Part shown: positions 50,597 through 63,739 of the stretch, piece after piece | How the letters are laid out: each line of letters starts with the position of its first letter | Numbering within the stretch: the stretch's first letter is position 1 | Assembly: GCA_018389105.1 (NCBI GenBank) | Contig: JACATO010000968.1 | Coordinates: forward strand, 398,501 to 462,500 | Reading direction: 5' to 3' | Source of the DNA: Nautilus pompilius | Taxonomy: Eukaryota > Mollusca > Cephalopoda > Nautilida > Nautilidae | DNA: 64,000 nucleotides | Made by a program: the position numbers and the translations under genes | The notes under the pieces: generated by a model | The model's database searches: none | What the model saw: the letters and a program-made list of their open reading frames with translations, nothing else | Told to the model about the DNA's origin: nothing

Positions 50597-53500
50597 GATA
50601 ACAACGGTTCATTATCGAGAAGCCAAGAGGAATGAAACCACAGAGATTTTAATCTGGTAGAAGTCTGCGTGAATGTTTTCCCAGTCCTCTCCATTTCTCT
50701 TACCAATAATTAGAAGACTTCGGTTGCTTGTCGTGTCTTTTCTGATTACATCGCGCCTTTTTTTTTCCCGGGCACTGTATCTCCTGTCACGCATCTACTC
50801 CCCCCCCCATGCATGGCATTTTGGCTCGCGCTATGAATCATTCAATCGCCATTATACACCAAGAAGTGTAGAACGACATCGGCGCCGTATTTACACGGCA
50901 ATGCGTAATATTAAAGACGACTAATGCCCTGTAAACACTACGGGAAAAAAAAAAACAATTTAGGGTTCCTTACAGATTAGATTAGGTAGTAGCTGTAACG
51001 ACAAACTGTAGGAAAACCGTTTTTGCTTTATAACATAAATTATGATAAAATAACGTTCTCTAGGAGAGTGACTGCCATTAAAGTAATACCAGGGGCAGCC
51101 CTATAATCTCTAGTGTCTTCGCCCCCCCCTGGGTTCTGTTGTAGACCTATTGCATCTTTTTAGGTCATTTGCTTTTAGTCCTATCTTTGTCAGAGTTTTG
51201 AACGATCTTTAAGCGAGACATTTAATCTCTTTCTTATCTATCCTTTAGATTACCACGTAAAACCTTCTTACTGTTTTTTTATTCTTTTTGTCGCTCGTTG
51301 AAGACGAGGTGAAGATGAATTTTCTTTCAGTAACCTAAGACGGGTTCTCTAGCAAAGTAACTGCGACGAGCATCTGTCACAAAAAGAGTGAACTCCCGTT
51401 CGGCGGATATTATTGGCTTTATTGTAAGCTTACATGGTCCAGGCTCCCGACCTGGGGAGGAATGGGCTCATGCCCTAGACACAGCTCTCGAGGTGCCTCA
51501 AAGACCTATTGGTTACGAGACAAGTGAAGTGAGGTTATATAGTCTGGGGACTGATAAATTATATCACTCGAGCAATATGCGATAAAAACGAGTTGTTTTT
51601 TTTTTTTCTTTTCTCCCTGCCTGCCGTTTCTTTATTATTTTTCTTCGTCTGAAAAAAGAACACGCCGACAAATATCACGCATGGTTGCGCTTTCGGTTTT
51701 CATGTGTTGGAATGGTTTTGATACAGAAAGAGAACGTGATGGATAGTAGAATTATAATAATGTTTTGGTCGCTTATGTGCCATTACTCTTTTAATACCAG
51801 AACCATCAGCTGCGTCGTGTAACCGCTCTCCGGTCATCTGTATTTCTTTTCATTCTTCTCAGCATGTCTTCTGGAGCAGCGAGACTGTCTAAATGCACGT
51901 TCCCGGAGTTTGTCTAATGAAAACTTATTCAGTGAATTGCTTTATTCGGCAGCTAATTCCTTCTCTGCCATCAGCAAATTCTCATTTTAACCGCGGCCAC
52001 TCAGGACGATCGTGGAATTCAGTTTTGCTTAAACTGGCCTTGAGGCAATTGGAACCACGCTGAGACCCCCCTGGAATACTTACATATGAGATATCAACGA
52101 GCGTTCAGTATTTCGTCGATGTTTACCACTCTTGAAGTTCTGATATATGAAAACAAAAGCGAGCCCCTTTCTGACGCTTTCCCAAATACAATACTACAAA
52201 AATCTACTTACCCACAAATATAAGCCCAGGGCGGACTTAGCTATCACTGTAGGCGTGATTGGCTCTGGTAAGTTTTCCGGCGACCATCTTTAGACTGAAT
52301 TTTAATAGGGCTGAGCAGTACGATTGGACAAAATATCAGCTTTACTTCTAACTCATAGTACCATACCTTTCGCATCGTTGCACTGCAGGAACCGACTCTT
52401 GATGATTGTCGGACAGAAACTTGTTTTAAGGTTTCACACGTCCTTTCAGCTTTAATTTCGAAGATTTACGAGTTTTTCCACTTGAATTTTACTAACGCGA
52501 ATAAAGAAAAAAGGATCCATACTGACTTATATTTCAATTTTCTTTTCAAAAATATATTTCCTTCTTTACGCATTAAAAAAAAAAGAGTTCGAGGTATAAC
52601 CTATAATTTATTATTTGTAGATTTACGAGTTACTTCATTAGTATCAACCCTATTAACTGTCTGTACCGACTTGAAAATCTCATCTCTAATGCGGATAATT
52701 ACTTCTTCCCAAATTGGAAGGTTGGGGATAATACGATCTATAAGACAGGTGCCGATCTTTTTTAACATAAAACACCACGAATACGGTATGCAATTTTAGA
52801 TATCGGTTACTAATGGAAAAACAAAGTATACGAGTCACCTGCCCTTAAATTTATTACACTAACTTATCAAAAGTTCAGCGATTAATCGTTAAAATTTCTT
52901 TTCTAATTGGAAAAGGATGCTGTGATTAAAAAAAAATAAGCCAATTGATATAAAGCAAACAGCTTGTGAAACTCGTGTATGTACACGAAAATTTTAAGCA
53001 TAAACATTAAGTAACAATCAAGCCCCCCCTTTTAAAAAAAAATACAGACGCGCGGTTTAAAAGGAGCAAACTTGTAGAAATCGGAAAAATCTCGATCTGA
53101 CGAACAACCTATGCCAGCTGAAAGAGAAATCTGAATTAAAAGAATCGCAATTCTGCAGCAAAGCACGCCATTTAATACACGGCGGATCTGAATTTTGTGT
53201 TTAGTGTCTATCCGAATGTCTCACTCCTGATAATTCTCTCTCCAAAAAAACAAAAACAAAATTAATTAAGCACGAATAGAGGGTTATGGATGATTCTAGT
53301 CCTTTGATGCGGATTTTTATATGTAGTTTAGGAACAAGGATTCTGTATCTCTTAATCCGTATGCTTTTTTTCCCGAGCGGTATGATTACGTAAGGCCGAA
53401 ACTTCACAGACTGAATGAAAGGCGGTTGGAAAATCGGTCGTAAATACACATTGGATAGTTTGTTTTGTTTTTCTTCAAATGTATACCGAACTGCAATTCC

Positions 53501-53704
53501 AGTTTTTAGTTTCAGATGCAGCGTGAGATTTGTCGGGAAGGTTACTTCGGTCTTTCATGCGTCGAGTTCTGAAAATTTTGGAAAAAAGTCATATCTCTAG
53601 GATATTTAAGGAAACAGTTTCGGGGTGATCTAGATTGGATACAATTTAGAATTGAATTTCAGACTCTGACTATCCGTATATTAAATTGTTGCTGTGTTTT
53701 ACAT
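50597..53704. other. Unannotated stretch
   Basis: Mixed composition. Frames at 50,673-50,924, 51,388-51,585, 52,482-52,799 and 53,415-53,600 are unrecognised and lack splice or domain support. Poly-C and poly-A slips (50,802-50,809; 51,121-51,128) are scattered. Confidence 0.4.
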
Positions 53705-53965
53705 TAGAGGTAACCCTGGTGTAGCAGCGCGCAGTGCCGCGGTTATTCGCCAGAGGGCGTTGCCTATCCTGCGCTAAGAGAGGCCTGGAATTTCCGATAT
53801 GGCCATGGAAATATCAACAAAAACTCATCTTTTTTCGATGTTTGAGGAAACCTTGCACGAAGCGGCTGCTGAAGGACAAAACCACGCCAATCTTTACCGG
53901 ATTGGGAATCAAACTGGAGCTTTCGTGGTCCATTAGGCTAACCATTGAGCCACCAGCCATCCATA
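53705..53965 (-). mobile_element. tRNA-derived SINE, minus strand
   Basis: On the minus strand from 53,962 comes GATGGCTGGTGGCTCAATGG and TTAGCC, an almost canonical A-box (TGGCTCAATGGTTAG). CTCCAGTTTGATTCCC follows (complement of 53,904-53,919) as the B-box with one substitution (GTTTGATTC). The spacing is about 38-40 bases, as in a real tRNA. A conserved-looking body follows (GGTTTTGTCCTTCAGCAGCC, then CTTCGTGCAAGGTTTCCTC). This pattern, pol III head then a TCCTTGAGCAAG-like segment, is familiar from metazoan tRNA-SINEs with shared central domains. It runs out near 53,705 in a GC-rich end. No poly-A or repeat tail and no target duplication resolved. Confidence 0.72.
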
Positions 53966-56900
53966 TTATGAAATAATTATACCGAGTGCAATCACGCATT
54001 TACAATTGGACATTTTATTAATGACTTTACGTGGTGCAATTCTGAATAAATTAGAGGCAAATTCGTCCACATTAAAAGAATTTTAACTTCTTTGCCTTCG
54101 TGATCGAATAAAAGGGAGAAGTTGCAGCTGTTAAATGCTTCAGAAATTGAGGGAAACGGGATTCTTTGCAAATGAAAAGTGGAGGGAGACAACCATTTTA
54201 TTAGTAAATCAGTATAACTAAGTTTTCTATACGAATTAGGATTTCTTGCTTCTTTAATCCCTACTTCACAAAGTATCTAGAAATAAAATACATAGCGTCC
54301 ATAGCAAAATAAAGGTTGCATGTTGTTTGTCTAACCACTCTAGAAACGCTTCATCTTTGTTTCTGACGAAAATACTACATATGTATCGTCGATTTAACGG
54401 GAGTAAAAATCTGCTAAATGATGGTTATATGTAGAAAGCGTATCTTCTGTAAACTCTAGGGATGTATTGACGAGCTTATGCTAAGGACAAACTGGTTGCT
54501 TCGCCATTTAACTATGTATGTAGCTGGCTTTCGAACAGAAAATATGGATGTGTCTGCCAACATCAATAACGTTTTAATAATGTTCTCGTATTAATTGCGG
54601 ATACGATCTTTAGTACGATAAAGCTTCTAAAGAAAAGCATCATTTGTAGATATTATTTATATCAAATCAAAGTTGTCTTTAATACTATATGTCTTTACTA
54701 AAATTGGGTTTAAAAAATCTCTGCAAGAGACGATGGCAGATTATAGCTGTGAATGTCAATCGTAGAAACGCTCAGGCAATACACTGTTAGCCAAATTCAT
54801 GCTCATGTATAAATAAGGCAGTGCCCCTCACTTTAGACTTCCGCTTCCTTTAATTTGAATCTCCCCTTCAGTCGATAAATAAACTTATTTTAATCCGAAA
54901 TTTTTCGATTTTGTCATCTTCTATGCGCCTTTTGTGGCTTTTTCTGTCTCAAATTTGAATTCGTTTCTCCTATTTGAAATTCTACTTTCCATAAAAAAGT
55001 ATTACTTTCGCAGTCTCACGAGTAACGCTTCCTGTTTTTCATCAACACGAAAGTTAGAGGAGAGTGAAGGTTACCACGCACACCGTCGACACTCGGTCCA
55101 GCATCAATAGAATTTCTGCCATCTGTAGTCTATGGAGCACAGCCCCATCTTGATAATTTACGGTTAATTTGCCAACATCCAATTTAGATCGAACGATCTG
55201 GTTCCCGAACTTTACAGCGGTAAGTTAGCTCGATGAAGACATCCAGACAAAACGCAAACACGGTTTTTTGACAAGTGTCTGTATAATTTAAAGCGACAAA
55301 TCGATTTCATCAGCACGATATTTAGTGCTGGCCAGACAATGAACCGGCTTGAGCATCTTCTTCTTAAGATAGTTTAGAGCCGTCTGAATACCAACAAACT
55401 TTTAAAACATAACAGTATGTGCCCCATCGACATGAAAATATACTCAGAATAATGGAAGGCCTGGCGCATCCCCAGCAAGAAAGTAGTAATGTTGAAAAAT
55501 TCTAAAACCTATCGTTTTTTTTTGTTGTTGTTGTTTCTTCTGCTACGGTTCTTTTTAATCGTTAGAAAGAACAGATTTTAGAATACATTTTCTATTAAAT
55601 CAGAGTGAGTAGTGCAAAACAAAATCAGTTTAAAAAAAAAAAAAAAACTTGTATCATTATCGTCATCATCGTGCGTCATTATCTTTTCAGATTAGCCAAA
55701 AACGAACCGACCAAAATCCCTACTAGAAATCTCAACTAAAGAAACCAAATCATTACGATGTTGTCCTGTTAAAAAATCAAATTCCTTCACATTCTTTACC
55801 CAGCGTTGACCTGCTCTGCTGTTTGTTTTCCACCGGATAAAATGATATCTTTTCACCAGCTTCATCAATGAACCACTGAATTTATTAAAGTTGAACTATC
55901 GTTGACCTGTGGACTGGAGTTTATTGTCGTTACTGGGCAGGTAAACAGCCCGTTAGCTTCAGGTAGAACTTGCCAGAAGTCGAGATACTATTATTGCTTG
56001 AACAGAGCTCACAGAAAGAAAAAAAAACTTCCATCGATTTAAATTTTAAACTATCGTTTTCAACACAAACTGCTAATAATTTACTCCATCTGACGCTGCA
56101 GATCTTTCCTAATGTCATCGGGTCATGGTATTTATAACCGGTATACAGTTACTAGAAGAATTGGAGCCTGCTCACAGAAGACTGAAATTTTTTAACCTTC
56201 CAATATATTTCCTTCATGCAAAGGTAAAACGTATTTATCAGCCGAAAAATTAAGGATATATGTAGTTTTGAATCTTAAAACAACACTTTAATTAAAGAAA
56301 TCTGAATCAGAAAAAATTGAAAAGAGAAATTCACAAGTTATCCAAAGGTCTACAGGTGCAGATTAGCAGACTAACAGCTCATTCCCTCTTGACTGTCGTT
56401 GCTAATAAGACAAAAAATAGTCACTTCAGAGACGAGCCTCAATTATAACATGACTGAAACTGTTGAACATTATCTCAGAAAAGGTTCGAATACACGCAAG
56501 ACAAACCAAAGAATCTGCTGGAGAGGGACTGTTTTTCTGAAAATTGCTGAGATGTTTTTCAAAAGCATCAAGCCAGCGGCGCAGTTTCTAAGACTGGATA
56601 ATCTCGTCTCTTGGAAAGACCAAAGAGTAACATTTACTATGAAACTTCGGATATCTCTAAATATGCGAGCATCTAGTTGCTTCATTCGATTTATTGACTC
56701 AAGTTTTTTAGTACCTTCAAGTTTTTACCTTTTTGTAACGTTGGTATAAACCATTTTGGGGGGCTCATAAAGTGAGGACGCAAGTCACAGATGTAAAATC
56801 GCGCACACTTGGAATATTTGTATAAATGAATAACACGACTGATAAGTGATTGGGTATTGGCTACATAGACTAAAATCTGCCATTAATTGACTAATTGACA

Positions 56901-57455
56901 GTTATCGTTGCTTGCTTTATCTGGAGTTTGTCGGCTAATAGGACGACAGGCTTGCACAGTTACTAAACAACTTTCTATAATCATACTTCTATTCTAGACG
57001 TCAAACATCAGCAGCTATTAAGTCAACTTACTCCCCTTTGACTTGGAAAGTCAGCGAGTGTCGGAGTGAATATGCAACACAATTATTATTCAACAACGTT
57101 TGGCTTTTTAAATGCGAAGCATCCACAGACCACTAGAGTTCTCGCTGATTCACGCTATTTTTTTATTTTTACAAGCGTAGAATGGTTGCTAGAGTAACAT
57201 ACCTACTGTAGTATTAAAACATGATTTGTGCATGTCTCATATCTTCCGTTTAAACACGTGATCGAATTCTACATGTTTACTGGTGTAAACGCAAAGAAAG
57301 ACATTCATCGAAAAAAGTGATTACAGCTGCATGGTAAATATCACGATATTTTATTAAACTCTTTTCTTATTTGGTGAAAAGAAGTTTCCATTTTTTTAAT
57401 ATTTAAACTTTTACTTTGATAAAGTTATTACTGAATTGAGTAATTTAAATTAAGT
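53966..57455. other. Unannotated stretch
   Basis: AT-rich with a GC-richer patch at 55,030-55,450. Frames at 53,992-54,192 (minus), 56,399-56,749 (plus, 116 codons) and 56,470-56,685 (minus) overlap and are unrecognised. Confidence 0.42.
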
Positions 57456-57658
57456 TTAACCCTTTCCCCTGCCAAGCTTTTTGGCGTAATTTCCATTAAC
57501 AGATTCACTCCTCCGTTGACAGGTGATCCGGAAGTCCTCGATGGGCATTCGCCAGTGCTTAAAATAATGATGTCCTATGCTGCCGACCAGCCATCTATCG
57601 AGTGTCACAAAAACTACATTACATATGCAATCTCCGACTTTGGCAGGTAAAGTGTTAA
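57456..57658. mobile_element. piggyBac-type MITE, 195 bp with TTAA duplications
   Basis: TTAA at 57,456-57,459 and 57,655-57,658 flank a 195-bp unit. Its ends are inverted copies: CCCTTTCCCCTGCCAA on the left and, reverse-complemented, CACTTTACCTGCCAA on the right, differing by one indel and two substitutions. A TTAA target with a C(C/A)CTTT...TGCCA terminus is the signature of piggyBac-superfamily elements. There is no transposase, so it depends on an autonomous element in trans. Both strands happen to be open across the unit and there are splice-like borders, which makes it mimic an exon. Confidence 0.72.
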
Positions 57659-59885
57659 GCTGCACCTAGGTCTATAATAATTTTCAGGGCATTATTTGTT
57701 ATAATTAAGTGACATATAGAGAGCGGCATTCATTTTCACCATATTTTTTGAATAGACCACTAAAATCTCAATCTGAATGCTGACTCCCAGTAGAATTTTT
57801 ATGGACAAACAATCAAAAAAAAAAAAAAAGACAAGCACAACACGCGAGTTTATGAGAATGTCTTCCTTTTGCTGTGTTAGTTTTGATATTTCGCATGAAC
57901 ACCCTGCAGTCATGAAGTCAGTAAGGTAACAAGCCGACAGTTTTGCTTTACTTCGTTAATAAAAGAATCTGCCAGCGAGTAACGGAGTCTGTTTTTGACA
58001 GGTGTCTCGGGATTGACTTAATGAGCTAGAAAAACCACGATGTACAAAACTATCCAATAAAATATATCTGAATATAATTAGAAAACGGTAAAAACAGAAA
58101 TTATTCCAGTAATAATTTGAAAATGCATACAGCAATCAAACTTGCAAATATCGCATTGGTTTGATCTTTTTTAAAAGAACTATCAATTAACATATGAATA
58201 AATTTCCATATGTTGCATCGGTGGAATGATTTAATTATTTTAAATATTATTTAATTATAATAAAAGGAAGACCAAAATTTGAATATATTTTTTCTGTTTT
58301 ATTGGCATTTACAATAATTAAAAAAACCCTTCACATCTAAAATATTTCATGCATAAAATTAAGGTAAAGATATTGGATGAAAAGAATTTACTTAAGAAAA
58401 TAGCTTGTATCTTTCGTACGTGTGCGAAGTTCTAGATGTGTGAGCAAGGTATACTTGTTTTGAAAATTACATTCTTAAAGTTTCTCAGAAACGTCGCCAA
58501 TAAAATTTATGTATTTAAAATATAGTATAAATTTCCATTTAAACAGTTCTGCAACAAGCAAAGAGTGCGTGAATGGGGCTCTGAAGTATGCTATTTAGCG
58601 TAAACATACTCCATTTACTTTGTGACTAAAAACATTTTTTCACAATAAGTTACGTGTAATCAATATTTTGGCTCTTTGAGACCATAAGTTTTCATTTTAA
58701 AAAAATTATCAATTTTTGTTACTAATCGAAATTTAAATAAAATTTCTTTGAACCTAAAAAAAAAAAAAAGAATGCCAATAAGTTTAATTTTTCAATAGTT
58801 TTTCAATATCAGTGAGTAAAGGTTTCCCGTGAAAGGAAAACCCCCACAAAATATTTTGAACATGTCATAGTTGTGCATAATGCTTGAGTGCTCGGTTGTG
58901 CTAAGTCATAAATATGCAAGAAGGCTACTGTTGGTTTTGTGTGTAATTAATTACGCAGTTGATACTCAGTGGTTAGCTGCTTTAGCAATAAAATAAGCCA
59001 CAAGTAGTTCTATTAAAACTGCTTGGACGTTTGTGTTGTTTCTAATCTCACTCCGCTGTTTGCTAAACACGTTTTTCATTTCCTATCCCTCAACTAAACG
59101 GTTAATAGTGGCCAAAAAATATAGGTCGACAGAGGCAAGATCAGCTTTAATATTAAACCGCAATTTTGTTTCTGCACTTGAGGATTCAATGTAAGAATAA
59201 TGCTCTTAAGAAGTTACCAAAGTTGTGGATCAGGATAGCGAAATTCCCTTCAATTCTTTTTGCAATCTATTAATATTAAGTTTTTTTTTTTTAAAAAAAA
59301 AAGAAAGGTAAGCACCGTATTATTATCATATTTTTGTTAAAACCATAATAATGGGAGGTAAAAATAACTGTTGATTTTTTTTTATCTTATTAGAATTATT
59401 ATTTTAAATTGTTTTATTTATGATATTTTATGCAACCTGTTTAATTAATTCTCAATAAAATTTGAAGTGTATCCAACAAAATGAAGAAAATTTCTTTCAA
59501 AAGTATCTTTATTTCCTTTAACACAAGAGCTGCTTAACCTACGACTGCACTTTTTACTCACGTGACCGTTGTCTTCCTGTAGTACATTCAAATGATTTTG
59601 TGCATCTTTAGTTATTTCCCTTTATTTTCATACTGCGGTAATAACCAAAAAAAATGTTGGAATACTTTTCTTATATTTTCTTTCATTATTTTTTTTTTAA
59701 GCAAACAATCGGAAATGTTCTTTCTATGGAAGAAAAAGTGCATGACTAGGGCTATCAGCTGGTTTGCTGCTGGCTTCGTGCCAAATGGAACTGTTTCAAA
59801 ATCTGACAAAGATTTTCGAATCTCCCCAAAAGAAATAAGAACTTATACCATGAAGTTACCAAACTTCTGCCAAAATATGTACACA

Positions 59886-59908
59886 AATTATTATTATTAT
59901 TATTATTC
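59886..59908. repeat. ATT trinucleotide microsatellite
   Basis: Seven to eight ATT units, short version of the large arrays near the window start. Confidence 0.92.
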
Positions 59909-60652
59909 AAATGGCGATGAACGAATAACTGAGGAAGGCTAACCACATCTCAGTTAAGTTTCTTTTTTAAAAAAATAATTTTACTTTCGTTGTTATCTTT
60001 ACCCCTCGCAAGTTAATTAACTCGACTCGAAGATTTTTCGGTCTTTTACATATTACTTTAATTTTAGGAACAGTTGTCATAAATATAAAAGAAAAGTTTA
60101 AAGCAAAATTAATGATGGCATCTGGTCATTTCTACTTGCTTTCGGGGAGATTTCTTTAATTTTTTTTACCGGTTTGGCCTCTGAAAGGGGTTTTCATCGA
60201 AGAGTGTGAAGCGAAACAAAAAGCCAGATCATGGAGAATTTGGTCCGTCAGTAGTTCCTCAGGTTATGATTTCGTCTTCTATTTGTTTTCTACTTACGAA
60301 AATTCCTTTTTTTTTTTTGTTTTTGTTGACGAATTTAACCAAACACACAACATAAACCTACTCACCACAACACACGCACTATAAAACTCACTCATAGTCG
60401 TGCATACTAACATTTTGGTGACGTGGTAAGCCAGTTTTTTTTTTATTATTCTCTGCAAACGGAAATAGAACTTTTTTCCCACGTGACACTTAAAATGGAA
60501 ACAGCAAACTATGGTATCCAATCGTTTCCCTGCACAACAACTGTATGTTCCAGCGAAATATTTTGTCAATTCCAGAACCTTGGGGAAGTAAACATTTATA
60601 CTTTTTTGTGTCAAGTAATTTACCACACGCAGTTTATAAACTGATAATCCTT

Positions 60653-60669
60653 TATATATATATATATAT
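60653..60669. repeat. TA dinucleotide microsatellite
   Basis: About eight TA units. Confidence 0.9.
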
Positions 60670-63034
60670 CATTTATTTTAATCCCACTTCTATGTCAGCT
60701 AAGTTATCGGGTTTCATCTCAGCCGTCTATACCTGGTAGCACTGTAAATACGTGTAAATATGGTGGTTTTTCTACGTTAACTGGAAAGAAAATTTAATCC
60801 AGCGAATAATCTATAACAAAAATTTAATATAATCGTGACTGTCGTGAAACTATCGAGGGAAACAACCTGTGTAGCGCTTGACTGCCACAAACCCACGGTT
60901 GTTGTTGAAACAACGTCTTAGCGGTTTACGGCCTTGCTTACCAGAACAGAGTTCGGCGGTATGTACACGTAAAAGATGCCCGCTCTGTCTTCTAGTCAAG
61001 GTTCTTCTAGACATGCCTGTTGGCCTTTCAGCTGGATGACTAGCTGACTCGCTTTTCGTAGCCCGGTGATCCTTGACTTTGGCAATTTGCTGAAGACTGG
61101 CGATCTTTCAGAATTCCAAGGGCATGCTCACCGTAATTGTTCCCCGTGATGCGATCAAAACCGTAATGCAATTCCAATAACTGGAATTTCACTGTGAAAT
61201 GACCACGGTTTCATGCCATCGTATAACTCTTCTATTCTATCTACAAAGCGATTTTAACTACGAGACTCGATTTTATTATTCTGAATGTACTCGAAAGCAG
61301 ATAAATATTGCCTGGAAGTAAAGGATGGGTTGTTCGATTTTCTGACTGACAATCTCCATAACGAATGTCCAGTCTCTTATCAGAAAGCATAAATATGTAA
61401 AAAAAATTCTCTTTCCACAATTTGGTGCTTTACTATCAACTTTTTTTTAAAGCTGAAAACTAATTTTTATCGCATAATAACATCGATAATTTAAACATTC
61501 TAACTCGTATTTGTGTTGTTAGTGTAACACACTCGAGTGTTGTCGATTATACAGACCCTTTCACCGACGGCTTACATACGTTTTGTGTAGCACAGCATGA
61601 TGTCTTAATTTAAATATCTGACAAAATTATAAATGTTTTTTTTTTTTTGAAAAAAAATGCAATGCGTTATTAAGATATATGGCAAATGTTGATGGCTCAA
61701 CAAACGATTCAGATGAACTTTTAAGGTTTTACCAAAATCTTAGTGGTATGTAAACTAGGGCTTCCACGCCAACAGTTTTTTTTTTTTTAATTTTAAAAGT
61801 GCTTGTTTTCTAACTCGGAAAGTTCAAAATTGATCTGGAAGCGTACAATATTTTAAAAATAACTATGAAGTGGCATGGTATGGCGTACAGAGAGATGCGT
61901 TGAACAGAAATTATATAAATCCTGCTTCATTTAGCATGATAGAGTTACATAGCTATTGTTTTACCATAGTTAATACATAAACAGCTAATTAAATCCTGTA
62001 TTTTGTTGTTGTTAAAACAACTTTTCATAATTCTCAAAATCTATCTGTAACTGAATTAAAAATCGCTTGTATATTTTGAAGAATGAAATGCAATACTAAA
62101 CAATTGTAGATATTCTTGAGCAGCAAAGTTCGTCTTGAGTTTTACTCATCCGGTCAGTATGACTTAATCTCGCCCGAGTTAATGCGTCATTTAGAGATAT
62201 TATTGTAGCTGATAGTAATTTGTCAAAAATCGTACCTTGAATAGGTTTAGTACCAATATTCCAAGCAGCAAAAATTTTGATATAATTTTATTCTAAACCA
62301 TTGACAAAAGTTTTATTCATTGTATAATAATTATGATTTCTATCACTAGATGATAGATTTGTTATAACCATGATATAGTTTTGTTACATATTTACATTAT
62401 CTGTTTTATCATAAAGCATCAAATTTATGTACCTTGTACCTCTGGCCAGTTGACTAAAAAATTGCTATCGATATAAGTTTTATCTGCAGCATCTAATAAA
62501 AATGTTGGCTAGGCTAGATTTGTATTTATTTCACTGTTTAGATGCTGCATTTGCTATTTAGAGCGCCTAGATTAGTTATTTAATAAATATTATTATATAA
62601 TTATTTCTTTTAATCTATGTAGAATATTACTATTACTTTCGTATTCGTATTCGATTTATTGGAAACATCTAAGTTAATAGGTGGACGCCTCAGATGAACT
62701 ATTTTTTTAAATTGCTCGTATTACCATTAGATTTTCAATGAACAGCATAATTCATAGTTTCCTCATTATTTTAGATGGATTTTCAATATTTATAATTATC
62801 TTTTTTAAATTTTAAATCCATCATTAAATATGCAGGTTTACCACAATAATCTATCTTATCATACACTTAAAATTCGTACCCATGTTCTAGAATGGTAAAT
62901 TTCCATTCTTTAATTTTTAATCCATTGTTAAAAAATTTTAATTTAGCATCAACATTTTTATTTATAAGATCCCTGGTTGTTTTTAAAATAAACTTTAAAT
63001 ATCATTTTGAAGAAAAGAAAAGTTATTTTATGCT

Positions 63035-63168
63035 TTGCATTTGAACTCATTAATAAATGAGCCGTCGGGCTATTGTTTTAATCTAATTTATCACCATAAT
63101 ATTGCATTTGAACTCATTAATAAATGAGCCGTCGGGCTATTGTTTTAATCTAATTTATCACCATAATA
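63035..63168. repeat. Exact 67-bp tandem duplication
   Basis: Two back-to-back copies (63,035-63,101 and 63,102-63,168) are identical at all 67 positions by eye. Each copy holds two adjacent hairpins. One is CTCATT-AATA-AATGAG, a perfect 6-bp stem. The other is AATGAGCC-GTCG-GGCTATT, a 7-bp stem with one bulged G. Absence of any difference implies a very recent duplication or an assembly artefact. Confidence 0.95.
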
Positions 63169-63739
63169 AAACGATGTTTTTAATCATTTAGGCAAAACGT
63201 TAACTATGACTCGAGTATAAAGAATTTGATTACGATTTTATCAAAAATTTTAAATTCCACTAAGTTAATAATATTATTTTTCAGAATATTATTCCATACA
63301 AAATATATTTCTCTTTTAAACTAGATTTTCTACGTCTCCATAACTCTTCCATTAGGATCAAAACAGTAAACCCGGAACCCACCACCGTTTACCAACCACA
63401 TCAGAAACGTTTTCTTTTAAAAAAAAAAAAAAATTCTATGATTATTTGAAAATTCAACCATTTCTTTAAATAACTTTTCTTGTTGATTTTTTTAGAAAAC
63501 CATTTCGTGGAATTTCTGAATCCACAATGCAGCTCATTCTGTTTACTTTTTGCTTTTAGTTATAATAATTGGGGAAATAAACATGTAATTTACTTCTATT
63601 TGATCTCAAAGTAATTTGACCAAGTACTTTCTTAATTTTTTTTGTACTTCATTTGAGATTCACTCAAAGAAAATCTGTGAGAAATATATTGTTGAAAATA
63701 GTTATAAAACGAGGGGAAAACTAGGTATAAAATTTTAAA
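63169..63739. other. AT-rich stretch
   Basis: Nothing recognised. Confidence 0.5.

Larger units (their letters stand above)
57659..63034. other. Long AT-rich stretch, no gene recognised
   Basis: About 5.4 kb, with a GC-richer patch at 60,850-61,250. The longest frames (59,592-59,942 plus; 60,294-60,626 minus) are rich in Phe/Lys/Tyr as expected from AT-rich sequence and show no domain. Two small microsatellites are listed separately. Confidence 0.45.

Noticed and set aside
57456-57658. Apparent internal exon reading GDPEVLDGHSPVLKIMM... on the plus strand with acceptor and donor signals
   Set aside because: The open segment coincides exactly with a unit bounded by TTAA duplications and inverted CTTT...TGCCAA ends, so a piggyBac-type MITE explains it better.
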